NCBI GenBank assembly: GCA_039024315.1
Contig: JBCCQN010000178.1
Coordinates: 1-17,004 of the forward strand
DNA length: 17,004 nucleotides
Origin: JBCAWW01 sp039024315
Lineage (GTDB): Bacteria > Bacteroidota > Bacteroidia > J057
Direction of reading: 5' to 3'
The notes beneath the pieces were generated by a model, which saw only the letters and a list, made by a program, of their open reading frames with translations, was not told the origin of the DNA and searched no databases. Made by a program: the position numbers and the translations under genes. Positions 1 through 7,824 of this stretch are shown here, one piece after another. Each line of letters opens with the position of its first letter. Position 1 is the stretch's first letter.

Positions 1-1806
1 AAAGCCAACGACAAAGGCAAGATCAAAATCAAGAAGGTAGTTGATAACACCGCCAAAGACGTTGAAATACAAATCGACATTCCTTCAGGGATTTCACCTG
101 ATGTGACGATCGATGCTTTATATGCCTTTACCGATTGTGAGGTTTCGATTTCACCGAACGCTTGTATCATTATCGATGATACGCCTCACTTCCTTACTGT
201 AGAGGAGATTCTTCGTCTTTCTACCGATAATACCAAAGAGCTACTCCGTCAAGAGCTAGAGATCAAACTTGCGGAGCTTAAAGAGAAATTACTTTACTCT
301 TCTCTAGAGCGCATCTTCATCGAAAACCGCATCTATCGCGATATCGAAGAATGTGAGACCTGGGAAGCGGTAATTGAAACCATCGACAAAGGCTTAGATC
401 CTTATAAAGCTCAGTTCTACCGTGAGATCACAGAAGAGGATATCGTTCGGCTGACCGAAATCAAAATCAAAAGAATCTCTCGTTTCGATGCCTTTAAAGC
501 AGATGAACTCATCCGCAATCTCGAAACCGACATTCAAGAGACTGAGCATCATCTCGCCAATCTAGTAGACTACTCGATTGCCTACTTTGAAAACATCCTC
601 GCTAAGCACGGCAAAGACAAAGAGCGTAAGGCGCAGATCATGAACTTTGAGACTATCCAAGTTCGTCGAGTTGCCGTTGCGAATGAAAAGCTATACGTCA
701 ACCGTAAGGAAGGATTTATTGGCTATGGCCTCAAAAAGGACGAATACGTAAAAGATTGCTCCGACATAGACGATGTCATTGTATTTAGAGGGGATGGCAA
801 ATATCTCGTTACCCGAGTTTCTGACAAAGCCTTTGTGGGCAAGGATATCATCCACGTAGATGTCTGGAAGAAGGGAGACGAGCGCAAGGTCTATCACGCA
901 GTTTATAGAGACCCCAAGGAGGGCAAAAACTATATCAAACGCTTCGCGGTAACGGCTATCACCAGAGATAGAGAATATGACGTTACCAAGGGTAATAAAA
1001 ACTCGAAGCTGATCTATTTCACGGCCCACCCCAATAGCGAAGAGGAGACTATTTCTGTATATCTCACCGCAAATTGCCGCGCCAAGAAAAAAGAGTTCGA
1101 ATTTGATTTCGGGAGCCTCGCCATCAAAGGACGTGCCTCTCAAGGAAATGTACTCACCAAATACCCGATCCGTAAAATCGTCCAAAAAGAAATTGGCTCC
1201 TCTACCTTAGGGGGACGCAAGATCTGGTATGACGAAACCGTTGGCCGCCTTAATGTGGAAAAACGCGGTCAATTCCTCGGAGAATTCGATACGGAAGATT
1301 TGATCATCGCCTTCTATCGCAATGGTAGCTATCAATTGACAAATTTTGAGCTTACCAACCGCTTTGACATCAGCAAGCTGGTCTTAATTGAGAAGTTTAA
1401 TTCCAAGAAAATTTACTCCGCCATACATTACGAAGGCAAGAAAAAAGATTATTACGTCAAACGCTTCCAAATTGAGTCGACTAAGCTAGGTAAAGAATTT
1501 GTCTTTATTAGCGAAGAAAGCGGTTCCAAACTGATGCTGATTAGTAGCCAGCCCAAACCACAAGTAAAATATCAAGTAAGCGCTGGTGGACGTAAAAAAG
1601 ACGATGTAACGGTCGATTTGGCCGAATTTATCGATGTAAAAGGTTGGAAAGCCCTAGGCAATCGCTTGGATAGCCGCAAGGTCTACAATAAGTTCCAAGA
1701 AATTATCGTCGAGTCCGAAGATTCCGAAAATCTACAGGTTGGAGATTCCGTAGAATGGGAGGGTAAGGATTTGAACGAAAAGAACCAAGGCAAGTTGTTT
1801 GAGTAG
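1..1806 (+). CDS. parC: DNA topoisomerase IV subunit A, C-terminal part (5' end outside window)
   Basis: The frame is open from base 1 to a TAG at 1804-1806, giving 601 visible residues; the start lies upstream of the window. The protein reads as the A subunit of a type IIA topoisomerase in the form typical of Bacteroidota ParC. The visible part begins after the catalytic tyrosine region. It contains a charged helical segment (roughly 260-650) that fits the coiled-coil tower, then a series of beta-rich repeats fitting the C-terminal DNA-wrapping domain, including a GyrA-box-like stretch GRASQGNVLTKYPIRKI near 1129-1179. ParC pairs with ParE to decatenate daughter chromosomes in the cytoplasm. 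The tail is acidic and ends QGKLFE. GyrA is the main alternative, but the diverged C-terminal repeats favour ParC. The internal GTG at 103 is not a start. Confidence 0.88.
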   Translation, partial: KANDKGKIKIKKVVDNTAKDVEIQIDIPSGISPDVTIDALYAFTDCEVSISPNACIIIDDTPHFLTVEEILRLSTDNTKELLRQELEIKLAELKEKLLYSSLERIFIENRIYRDIEECETWEAVIETIDKGLDPYKAQFYREITEEDIVRLTEIKIKRISRFDAFKADELIRNLETDIQETEHHLANLVDYSIAYFENILAKHGKDKERKAQIMNFETIQVRRVAVANEKLYVNRKEGFIGYGLKKDEYVKDCSDIDDVIVFRGDGKYLVTRVSDKAFVGKDIIHVDVWKKGDERKVYHAVYRDPKEGKNYIKRFAVTAITRDREYDVTKGNKNSKLIYFTAHPNSEEETISVYLTANCRAKKKEFEFDFGSLAIKGRASQGNVLTKYPIRKIVQKEIGSSTLGGRKIWYDETVGRLNVEKRGQFLGEFDTEDLIIAFYRNGSYQLTNFELTNRFDISKLVLIEKFNSKKIYSAIHYEGKKKDYYVKRFQIESTKLGKEFVFISEESGSKLMLISSQPKPQVKYQVSAGGRKKDDVTVDLAEFIDVKGWKALGNRLDSRKVYNKFQEIIVESEDSENLQVGDSVEWEGKDLNEKNQGKLFE

Positions 1807-1819
1807 GGCATGGATTTTG

Positions 1820-1850
1820 TTGGCGGAAAAGGAGAATAAAGCTAAATTTG
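1820..1850 (+). promoter_or_regulatory. Candidate Bacteroidota-type promoter for the TPR lipoprotein
   Basis: A TTG at 1820-1822 is followed after 20 nt by TAAATTTG at 1843-1850. This matches the Bacteroidota housekeeping consensus (TTTG at -33, TAnnTTTG at -7, about 19-21 nt apart), although the -33 box is only gTTG. The expected transcript start near 1857 leaves a leader of about 23 nt before the ATG at 1880. The element begins 14 bases after the parC stop, so the lipoprotein could be transcribed independently of parC. Confidence 0.45.
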
Positions 1851-1879
1851 ATAGTTTTTCTTTAATACCCACATGCTTT

Positions 1880-2467
1880 ATGATACGGTTAGAATATTCT
1901 TTGTCTAATACACACACTGGACTTTTCTTCTCTTTGATAGCTGCGCTATTTATGTTTGGCATGATCGGCTGTGGCACAGAAAGTAGTACGGAGCAAAAAG
2001 CTTCTGGTGTTGAAGAGCTAGAAGCTCGTTATCAGGCGCTGCTTGATCAAGATGCGGATGGCAAACAAATGGACGAAGTCTGGACCACCATGAAGGAATT
2101 AGCAGCGGCCTACTACCAAAGAGGTGCCGGTAGTACCGATGGTGAAGGCCCAGAAGACATGTATCGGGCAGCCGATCTCTACAGTGCTTCGTTTGAATAT
2201 AGTGAAGCTGTCAAAATCTACGACGAGATTATTGATCAGCATACTGATCATAAAAGAGCCGCGGATGCACTTTTTGCAAAAGGCTTCATTTACAATGACA
2301 AAATTGGGGATACCGCTCAAGCAAGAGCCGCTTACACCCAGTTTTTAAAGCAGTATCCAGACCATCAAATGGTGCAAGCAGCTCAAACCGAAATTCAACT
2401 CCTCGGAGTACCCGCAGAAGAATGGTTGAAGAGAATTGAAGCTGCTGATTCGGCAAATCAAAAATAA
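1880..2467 (+). CDS. TPR-like lipoprotein, function unknown
   Basis: I take the ATG at 1880 as the start, giving 195 residues. It places a hydrophobic stretch (GLFFSLIAALFMFGMIGC) directly before a lipobox cysteine at residue 31, as expected for a signal peptidase II substrate. An upstream TTG at 1799 keeps the frame open but would overlap parC and put 27 charged residues before the signal. After the cysteine comes a low-complexity linker, then helical repeats resembling tetratricopeptides (ADLYSASFEYSEAVKIYDEI; AADALFAKGFIYNDKIGD; ARAAYTQFLKQYPDH), similar to YbgF/BamD-like scaffold proteins. It is probably anchored to the periplasmic face of a membrane and binds a protein partner. The partner is not evident from the neighbours. 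Confidence 0.75.
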   Translation: MIRLEYSLSNTHTGLFFSLIAALFMFGMIGCGTESSTEQKASGVEELEARYQALLDQDADGKQMDEVWTTMKELAAAYYQRGAGSTDGEGPEDMYRAADLYSASFEYSEAVKIYDEIIDQHTDHKRAADALFAKGFIYNDKIGDTAQARAAYTQFLKQYPDHQMVQAAQTEIQLLGVPAEEWLKRIEAADSANQK

Positions 2468-2550
2468 TTCGCTTCCATTTGAGGGATTTCGCAAAGAATT
2501 GCGTTATACATATACAGCCTTAAAAGCTAGCCCCATCAGGGCAGCAAAAA

Positions 2551-3288
2551 ATGTTTTTTATGCGCAGTTTCAAGACTTTTTGCTTTTCCTTTTTCTGTAG
2601 CCTAATCCTTCTAACGGCCTGCCAGAATCCAGAGCCATTTCCCGAAGTCCCTAAAAAAGAACGGGCTCTCCTGCATGTTTTGCATGCTTATGCCCCCCAA
2701 AAGATTGATCTCGAAATCACTCAGTACCAACAGGCGAACACTGTCGCCGACGGACTCGATTTCCTAGAGTCTTGGCCCACTGCTGGCTATGCCGCTCTTT
2801 TGGTCAATCCTAGTGAAGATTCAGCCGCCAATTCTCAAGAACTGGCCATCAATATCCTAGATCACAATTCTAAGGACGTTTTAGTTCCCACCCCCGAATT
2901 TCGGTTGAGCGAGGAATTTCCTACTACTCTTTGTATCATCGATAGTTTTGGCAGCCCTATGGTAGTACGTACCGCTGACGACTATTCCGATGAAATGGAG
3001 CCTGGTAATGGTCAAATAAGATTCCTCAACCTTAGTCCTTCGGTGCTTTCGGTAAGTTTAGTCGCCAAAAATGACAGTTTTGCCATCGAAAACTTTAACT
3101 TTCTCAACTATTCCGAGTTTGAGCAGATTCCCCAAGGACGAAAAACCTTTTATTTTGTTAATGACTTTACTGACGAAAGGATTGATTCCATCGTTAATAT
3201 TGATATAAGATCACGACACACCTACAGCTTTTTTCTGGTAAATGACGAAAATCGGCCTATTGCAGGCTACGAAATTTTAGACCAGTAA
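2551..3288 (+). CDS. DUF4397-like lipoprotein
   Basis: The product has 245 residues. The N-terminus is a hydrophobic signal ending in LLTAC, with the lipobox cysteine at residue 24. The ATG at 2560 (MRSFKTF...) is an equally good start and gives a more usual signal length. The mature protein is predicted beta-rich. The segment GQIRFLNLSPSVLSVSLV resembles the core of DUF4397 domains, in which a strand 'vRfvnlSP..p.vdv' opens an Ig-like sandwich, and the earlier ALLHVLHAYAPQKIDLEI may be a degenerate first copy. DUF4397 proteins are surface or periplasmic lipoproteins of unknown function. The stop codon is one base from the ATG of the following outer-membrane-type gene, so the two are almost certainly co-translated and may act together at the outer membrane. 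Confidence 0.7.
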   Translation: MFFMRSFKTFCFSFFCSLILLTACQNPEPFPEVPKKERALLHVLHAYAPQKIDLEITQYQQANTVADGLDFLESWPTAGYAALLVNPSEDSAANSQELAINILDHNSKDVLVPTPEFRLSEEFPTTLCIIDSFGSPMVVRTADDYSDEMEPGNGQIRFLNLSPSVLSVSLVAKNDSFAIENFNFLNYSEFEQIPQGRKTFYFVNDFTDERIDSIVNIDIRSRHTYSFFLVNDENRPIAGYEILDQ

Positions 3289-3289
3289 T

Positions 3290-3991
3290 ATGCGAAAGCA
3301 GGTCAAGGTATTGTTTTTTTCTCACTGGGTTTGGCTATTCATGCTTTTCCTCCCGACCAGTGGCATAGCACAGGGCTTCTTTTGGGGGCACTCCGGTTAT
3401 GTCATGATGGGGCCCAGCCAGCTAAGCCTACCCGGCATGAATCAATTCCTAGAAAGGGAGGGCTATCCACTAATCAACGAACGCCCTTTTTCGATGGAAC
3501 TAGGCTTCTCCATCTATCGCCAAAACTGGGTGATGGGAGCGACCATGAATAATTTCATGAGTGCTCAAAGCCGCTTCCTCAATACAAATCAAGCCCTGCT
3601 TAGCCTCAATTATCAATACATCAATCTCCATATCGGCCATATTCTTTTCCGCAAAGATGTTGATTTTGCAGTCTATCCCACAGTAGGTTTTGCAGGTGGT
3701 GGTGCCGTTTTGAAATACCAACCGCTTGGTACCCGCTTTCCCCAAAACTATTGGACCGCCGGAGCCTTTGTCAACGGAGCCATCAACTTCAGTTGGTTTA
3801 GACCGATCTCTGATGCTCCGATTCAACGCATCCATATGGGCCTTAGCATTGGCTACAACCGCTCACTAGAAAGCATCAGCAACAGTTGGAGGATTAAAAA
3901 TCTAGCCGCAGACCAACTCATTCCCGTCGAGCCTACCGGCCCTTATATCAAATTGATCTTTGGGATGGGTAAGGTCAGAAGACGTTATTAG
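3290..3991 (+). CDS. Small outer-membrane beta-barrel-type protein
   Basis: The product has 233 residues. It starts with a classical signal peptide (basic MRKQVK, hydrophobic core, likely cleavage near SGIAQG). The rest is made of short amphipathic, aromatic-rich strands (SMELGFSIYRQNWVMGATMNNF; LLSLNYQYINLHIGHILF; TAGAFVNGAINFSWFRP; IHMGLSIGYNRS; PYIKLIFGMGKV), the pattern of a small outer-membrane beta-barrel. I cannot assign it to a named family. The final residues are RRRY rather than a clear barrel-insertion signal ending in phenylalanine, which lowers certainty. The gene follows the DUF4397-like lipoprotein gene after one base. Its 3' end faces a convergent operon, with a repeat element between. 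Confidence 0.65.
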   Translation: MRKQVKVLFFSHWVWLFMLFLPTSGIAQGFFWGHSGYVMMGPSQLSLPGMNQFLEREGYPLINERPFSMELGFSIYRQNWVMGATMNNFMSAQSRFLNTNQALLSLNYQYINLHIGHILFRKDVDFAVYPTVGFAGGGAVLKYQPLGTRFPQNYWTAGAFVNGAINFSWFRPISDAPIQRIHMGLSIGYNRSLESISNSWRIKNLAADQLIPVEPTGPYIKLIFGMGKVRRRY

Positions 3992-4000
3992 GTCTTTCTT

Positions 4001-4200
4001 GCCGCTGCGCGGAACGATCATCTCTAGGGTGCGGCATGCATGCGCGCACCTACCAAATGCTCCTTTTTTATCGACAGGGGCCCGAGCAGCGTGCCGACGA
4101 GAAATCTCCTATCCCGCAAGCTGTAGTAGTAAGCTTTACTGCGCAACTCAATAAAAAACGCTTATCCTACCGAAATAAGATAAGCGTTCTGCGAAGCAGT
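4001..4200. repeat. Intergenic element with imperfect terminal inverted arms (copy 1)
   Basis: The space between two convergent genes is bounded by 4001-4022 (starting GCCGCTGCGCGGAACG) and 4179-4200 (ending AAGCGTTCTGCGAAGCAGT). The reverse complement of the right arm matches the left arm at 16 of 22 positions. Nineteen bases of the right arm recur exactly, inverted, at 12838-12856, and the left arm matches the other arm of that second element at 19 of 22 positions. The interior includes a perfect palindrome GCATGCATGC (4034-4043) inside a 6-bp stem (4028-4033 with 4045-4050), and a terminator for the minus strand. No convincing protein is encoded. This is a REP/BIME- or MITE-like repeat by structure only. 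Confidence 0.6.
4151..4188 (-). terminator. Intrinsic terminator of the minus-strand sugar operon
   Basis: AACGCTTATC at 4157-4166 and GATAAGCGTT at 4179-4188 form a perfect 10-bp stem with a 12-nt loop. Read on the minus strand, the stem is followed directly by TTTTTTAT (complement of 4151-4158), giving a standard rho-independent terminator about 30 nt after the yfhO-like stop codon. There is no U-run on the plus strand, so it should act only on the minus-strand operon. Its upstream arm overlaps the right arm of the repeat element, suggesting the repeat supplies the terminator. Confidence 0.8.
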
Positions 4201-4219
4201 AATCAAAAACCTAAGCCTC

Positions 4220-6832
4220 TTACTTGCTAGGACGGAAAGTCAAGAATAGCGTTCCCCCTAGCAATAACAATACGATAATAGAGAAGACCAAAGCCAAGGA
4301 ATTGCCCGTGTAGAAGGCAGAAGGCTCGAAACGAAACTCTATCGTATGCTCACCAGCAGGCACCTTAAGGCCCCGCAATATGTAGTTGGCGCTGAAATGA
4401 GATGCTTTCTCGCCATCGATATATGCCTCCCAACCTTTACCGTCATTGTAGTAGATCTCCGAGAAGACCGCTACCTGCTCTTGGTTTGCAGAGCTTTGGT
4501 AAGTGAGTTTGTTGGGTTGATAATCAGTCAAGATGATACGATCGCCAGGCGCGGGATTGGGATTGATGCCTTCAAGTTGAGACTTATAATAACCATCTTT
4601 GGCCTTTTGATTGACAATCACAGTTCGTCTAGGGTCAAAACCATTAAGCGCTGCCATTTCGGCATCAGCGTCATCGACAAACTGAATATTGGAGACAAAC
4701 CAAGCATTGCCCATAGCCGCAGGATTTTGGAAGACTGCAGGCTGATTTTGAGCATCTCCTTCTCTAAAGATTAAGTAGCGCGTATTGAGCATATTGAGTA
4801 CCTGTAGGCGCTGCATACCCGCTTGTCTGAGCGAGTCTGGCTGATTGACGATTTGACTCAGCTCTTGGATCTCTGGCTGAATTTGGCGTGTAATGACATC
4901 TTGATAGCGCTGCATTTTTGCCGCATGATAGCCACCCACATGCTTATGGAAGTAAGAGGTAGAAGCATCGTTGACATAGTCAGTCGCCAAATTTAAGACC
5001 CGATAATTAGGGTCCTTGTCTTGCAAAATGAATCGATCAGCAGGACTGGGATTAAAGCGTGCTTGATATTGACGCTCTGTTTCTACGCTTTCATTATCCA
5101 ACGGTAGATAGCGTTTATTGACGGGTATCATATCCAGCAGGATCAAAGCGGCTATGCCCGCAAAGATGAGATTTTGATTTTTGATTCTGTCGCCCATGAA
5201 TAGCCATAAAAGACCGCCTGCAAGCACAATGAAGAGCGCAGAACGCATGCCATCGTTACGAAGGAGGGTCTGACGGTTTTCGATGGTGGCATCAATAAAT
5301 TGATTGACTTGGGCAGAGTTGGCTTCCGCACCGGTCAAGCGACTGAAGGTACGAGAGTCAGAATTGTAAATGGACTCATTGGTGAAGCTCATGAAAGCAG
5401 GCCCAGCCAAAGCTAAGAAAAGAGCTAAACCAGCGGTAATACCTCCTGCGATCATTACCTGTTTTTGTAACCAAGTCCTATCCGCTCCCTCGCGAGGGGA
5501 GAACAACTCTTTAAGCGCCAAGGCACCCAAGAACGGCATTGCTACTTCCGCAATCACCAAGAACATGGAAGGGGCTCTAAATTTGCGATAGCCCGGGAAA
5601 AAGTCCCAGAATATATCTGTGAGGAAGAAATGTCTTCCCCAAGAGAGAATAATGCCTAGCAGAGTCGCAGCTAATAGCCACCATTTGATCCGGCCCGGCA
5701 CGATGATCAATCCCAAGACGAATAAGAAAAAGACAATAGCCCCTACATAAACGGGACCGGAAGTACCAGGCTGATCGCCCCAGTAGCCAGGCCATCTTTC
5801 AGAAAGACGCTTTGCTTGAGCATTGCCAGCCGTTCTTTTGAGTAGCTCGTAAACTTCGTTTTCGCCCATATTGGCATTGGAAGAACCCCCATAAAAGTTG
5901 GGAATCAGGAGGGTAAAAGTTTCTCCCATATCGTAGCTCCAACGCATCGCATACTCATAGTCAAGCCCTGATTTCTTTTCTTTCTGACCGTCTTGAGCGT
6001 TCGCCAAAGGCGTGAGCTCTGACTGTCCCCTAGTAGAAGCATCAGCATATTCTATGGTCGTCAGTAATCGTCCTAGATTAGGACCAACCCCTAGAAGACC
6101 CGCCAATACGAGTATGCCAGCTGCTTTGGCAAAGTCTGGCAGCGTCTTACTACGCACAGCATCGACAAAGTAAAAGATACCCAGTAGGCCAAGCATGAGG
6201 ACCAAATAATAGGTAATCTGATAGTGGTTGGTCGAGACTTCTAAGGCAGTAAAGAAGGCCGTCATAGCGCCTCCCAGCAACCAATTGCCCCTAAAGGTGT
6301 AGATCACACTCGCCAGCACAGGTGCCATGTAGGCGATTGCATTGGCTTTGGAGGTGTGGCCCGGACCAAATATGATGAAGAAATAGGAGGAAAGCGCAAA
6401 GGCGGCGGCACCTATCCCGCTAATCCATGGATTGACTTTCAAGACCCTTAGCAAAAAGAAAAAGCCCAAAAACATCAGAAAGATGTAGTTGGCCGGCCGA
6501 GGAATACCAAACCAAAGCAGCTTATTGATCTTGGTGATCAGGTCTCCAGAAAACTGAATTGAGGTCTGGTAGGCAGGCATCCCGCCAAAGAGGGTACTGA
6601 CCCAAAGGGCTTCTTCTCCAGTTTCGGCACGGAAATCTTTGGTTTCCTTGGCCATACCGGCAAATTGAGCAATATCGTGCTGATAAAGGATTTTCCCCTC
6701 AATCACGATTGGTTTGAAATAGATCGCCACGACGGCAAAAAAGGCCAAGATGATCCCGAGGTGGGTCAAAACGGGTTTTAACCAAGCGGGTTGATTAGAA
6801 GATTTAGCTTTAGCGGCGGGTTTCTTTGCCAT
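4220..6832 (-). CDS. YfhO family polytopic membrane protein
   Basis: The product has 870 residues and is an integral inner-membrane protein. After a basic lysine/alanine-rich N-terminus there is a first membrane helix (about residues 25-45), then an extracytoplasmic loop (DIAQFAGMAKET... STLFGGMPAYQT), a long series of hydrophobic helices to about residue 590, a soluble extracytoplasmic domain, and one last helix (LALVFSIIVLLLLGGTLFL). The end of the soluble domain, with GWEAYIDGEKA and LRGLKVPAGEHTIEFRFEP, is characteristic of the YfhO family. YfhO proteins resemble GT-C glycosyltransferases. In Firmicutes, YfhO works in lipoteichoic acid glycosylation with a CsbB-type lipid-sugar synthase. 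No such partner is in this window. As the last gene of a nucleotide-sugar cluster, 44 bp after rfbA, it may use or transfer a sugar made by the operon, but this is inference. Confidence 0.85.
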   Translation of the reverse strand: MAKKPAAKAKSSNQPAWLKPVLTHLGIILAFFAVVAIYFKPIVIEGKILYQHDIAQFAGMAKETKDFRAETGEEALWVSTLFGGMPAYQTSIQFSGDLITKINKLLWFGIPRPANYIFLMFLGFFFLLRVLKVNPWISGIGAAAFALSSYFFIIFGPGHTSKANAIAYMAPVLASVIYTFRGNWLLGGAMTAFFTALEVSTNHYQITYYLVLMLGLLGIFYFVDAVRSKTLPDFAKAAGILVLAGLLGVGPNLGRLLTTIEYADASTRGQSELTPLANAQDGQKEKKSGLDYEYAMRWSYDMGETFTLLIPNFYGGSSNANMGENEVYELLKRTAGNAQAKRLSERWPGYWGDQPGTSGPVYVGAIVFFLFVLGLIIVPGRIKWWLLAATLLGIILSWGRHFFLTDIFWDFFPGYRKFRAPSMFLVIAEVAMPFLGALALKELFSPREGADRTWLQKQVMIAGGITAGLALFLALAGPAFMSFTNESIYNSDSRTFSRLTGAEANSAQVNQFIDATIENRQTLLRNDGMRSALFIVLAGGLLWLFMGDRIKNQNLIFAGIAALILLDMIPVNKRYLPLDNESVETERQYQARFNPSPADRFILQDKDPNYRVLNLATDYVNDASTSYFHKHVGGYHAAKMQRYQDVITRQIQPEIQELSQIVNQPDSLRQAGMQRLQVLNMLNTRYLIFREGDAQNQPAVFQNPAAMGNAWFVSNIQFVDDADAEMAALNGFDPRRTVIVNQKAKDGYYKSQLEGINPNPAPGDRIILTDYQPNKLTYQSSANQEQVAVFSEIYYNDGKGWEAYIDGEKASHFSANYILRGLKVPAGEHTIEFRFEPSAFYTGNSLALVFSIIVLLLLGGTLFLTFRPSK

Positions 6833-6876
6833 GAGAGAGAGTCTTGGGTATTTGAAAGCCCTAAACTAATAAACCC

Positions 6877-7755
6877 CTAACGATCCTCCAACAAGCTGAC
6901 AAGGTACTCACCATATCCACTCTTAATCAGTGGCTGGGCGATTTCCCGCAATTGCTCCGCATTGATGTAACCCATGCGGTAAGCAGTCTCTTCAATACAA
7001 CCGACTTTAAGCCCTTGACGCTTTTCGATGATTTGGACAAACTGCCCTGCATTTATCAGCGAATCATGGGTCCCAGTATCGAGCCAAGCCGTGCCTCGAC
7101 CAAGGATAGAGACATGTAGTTTGCCTTGTTCTAAGTAGGTACGATTGACATCGGTAATCTCGAGTTCACCGCGAGGAGAGGGTTTTAGGTTGCGGGCGAT
7201 CTCGACTACGGCTTGGTCATAAAAATATACGCCCGGAACCGCATAAGAGGATTTGGGCCTTTCTGGCTTCTCTTCGATGCTAATGGCTTTTCCGCCTTCG
7301 TCGAACGCAACCACTCCATAAGCTTTGGGATTGGAGACGTGATAGGCAAAGACCATCCCACCGCGCTCGTCGGAGACCCGGGCACGAGCGTTCGACAAGG
7401 TCAGACCCAACTTATCGCCATAAAAGATATTATCTCCCAAAATCAAAGCGACATCATCGTCGCCGATAAAGTCTGCCCCAATGATAAAAGCTTGGGCCAA
7501 GCCCTCAGGCTTAGGCTGAGCGGCATATTCAAAGCGAACGCCTAAACGTGAACCATCGCCTAGGAGCTGTTTGAAAAGCGGTACATCTTTAGGAGTAGAA
7601 ATGATCAATATCTCGCGAATTCCAGCCGACATCAAAGACGAAAGCGGGTAATAGATCATCGGTTTGTCGTAAACGGGCATGAGCTGTTTACTGACAGAAA
7701 TCGTGAGTGGGTATAGTCGGGTACCGGAGCCTCCGGCGAGGATGATGCCTTTCAT
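6877..7755 (-). CDS. rfbA: Glucose-1-phosphate thymidylyltransferase
   Basis: The product has 292 residues, the normal RmlA length, from the ATG at 7755. This start is chosen because the protein then begins MKGIILAGGSGTRLYPLT, the nucleotide-binding signature at the expected N-terminus. An in-frame ATG at 7818 would add 21 unrelated residues. Further family motifs are KQLMPVYDKPMIYYPLS, QPKPEGLAQAF, LGDNIFYG and the C-terminal RMGYI. The enzyme joins dTTP and glucose-1-phosphate to make dTDP-glucose, the first step toward dTDP-L-rhamnose and related deoxysugars, in the cytoplasm. It lies 69 bp after rfbC. The 4,6-dehydratase (rfbB) and final reductase (rfbD) of the pathway are absent from the window. 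Confidence 0.95.
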   Translation of the reverse strand: MKGIILAGGSGTRLYPLTISVSKQLMPVYDKPMIYYPLSSLMSAGIREILIISTPKDVPLFKQLLGDGSRLGVRFEYAAQPKPEGLAQAFIIGADFIGDDDVALILGDNIFYGDKLGLTLSNARARVSDERGGMVFAYHVSNPKAYGVVAFDEGGKAISIEEKPERPKSSYAVPGVYFYDQAVVEIARNLKPSPRGELEITDVNRTYLEQGKLHVSILGRGTAWLDTGTHDSLINAGQFVQIIEKRQGLKVGCIEETAYRMGYINAEQLREIAQPLIKSGYGEYLVSLLEDR

Positions 7756-7824
7756 AATGGGGGCTGCTTTATTCTTTCCTCGATCAGGATCAAGGGAGAG
7801 ACTAAATCTCTTATACAATTATCA

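Noticed and set aside
691..1185. 164-residue open frame on the minus strand inside parC
   Set aside because: It lies wholly opposite a well-supported gene, has no family resemblance and no transcription signal. It is a shadow frame.
1799..1879. Upstream TTG start for the TPR lipoprotein, overlapping parC by 8 bp
   Set aside because: It would add 27 mostly polar residues before the signal peptide. The ATG at 1880 gives a proper lipoprotein signal and has a promoter candidate upstream.
3960..4230. Two overlapping 64-residue open frames in the 3992-4219 intergenic stretch (from 3960 and 4036)
   Set aside because: They overlap each other and the repeat element, have no ribosome-binding or promoter context, start inside the upstream gene or end inside the downstream gene, and show arginine/cysteine-rich composition typical of translated non-coding repeat.
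7756..7818. Longer N-terminus of RfbA from the ATG at 7818
   Set aside because: The extra 21 residues precede the conserved MKGIILAGG start and resemble nothing in the family. The ATG at 7755 fits the usual length.
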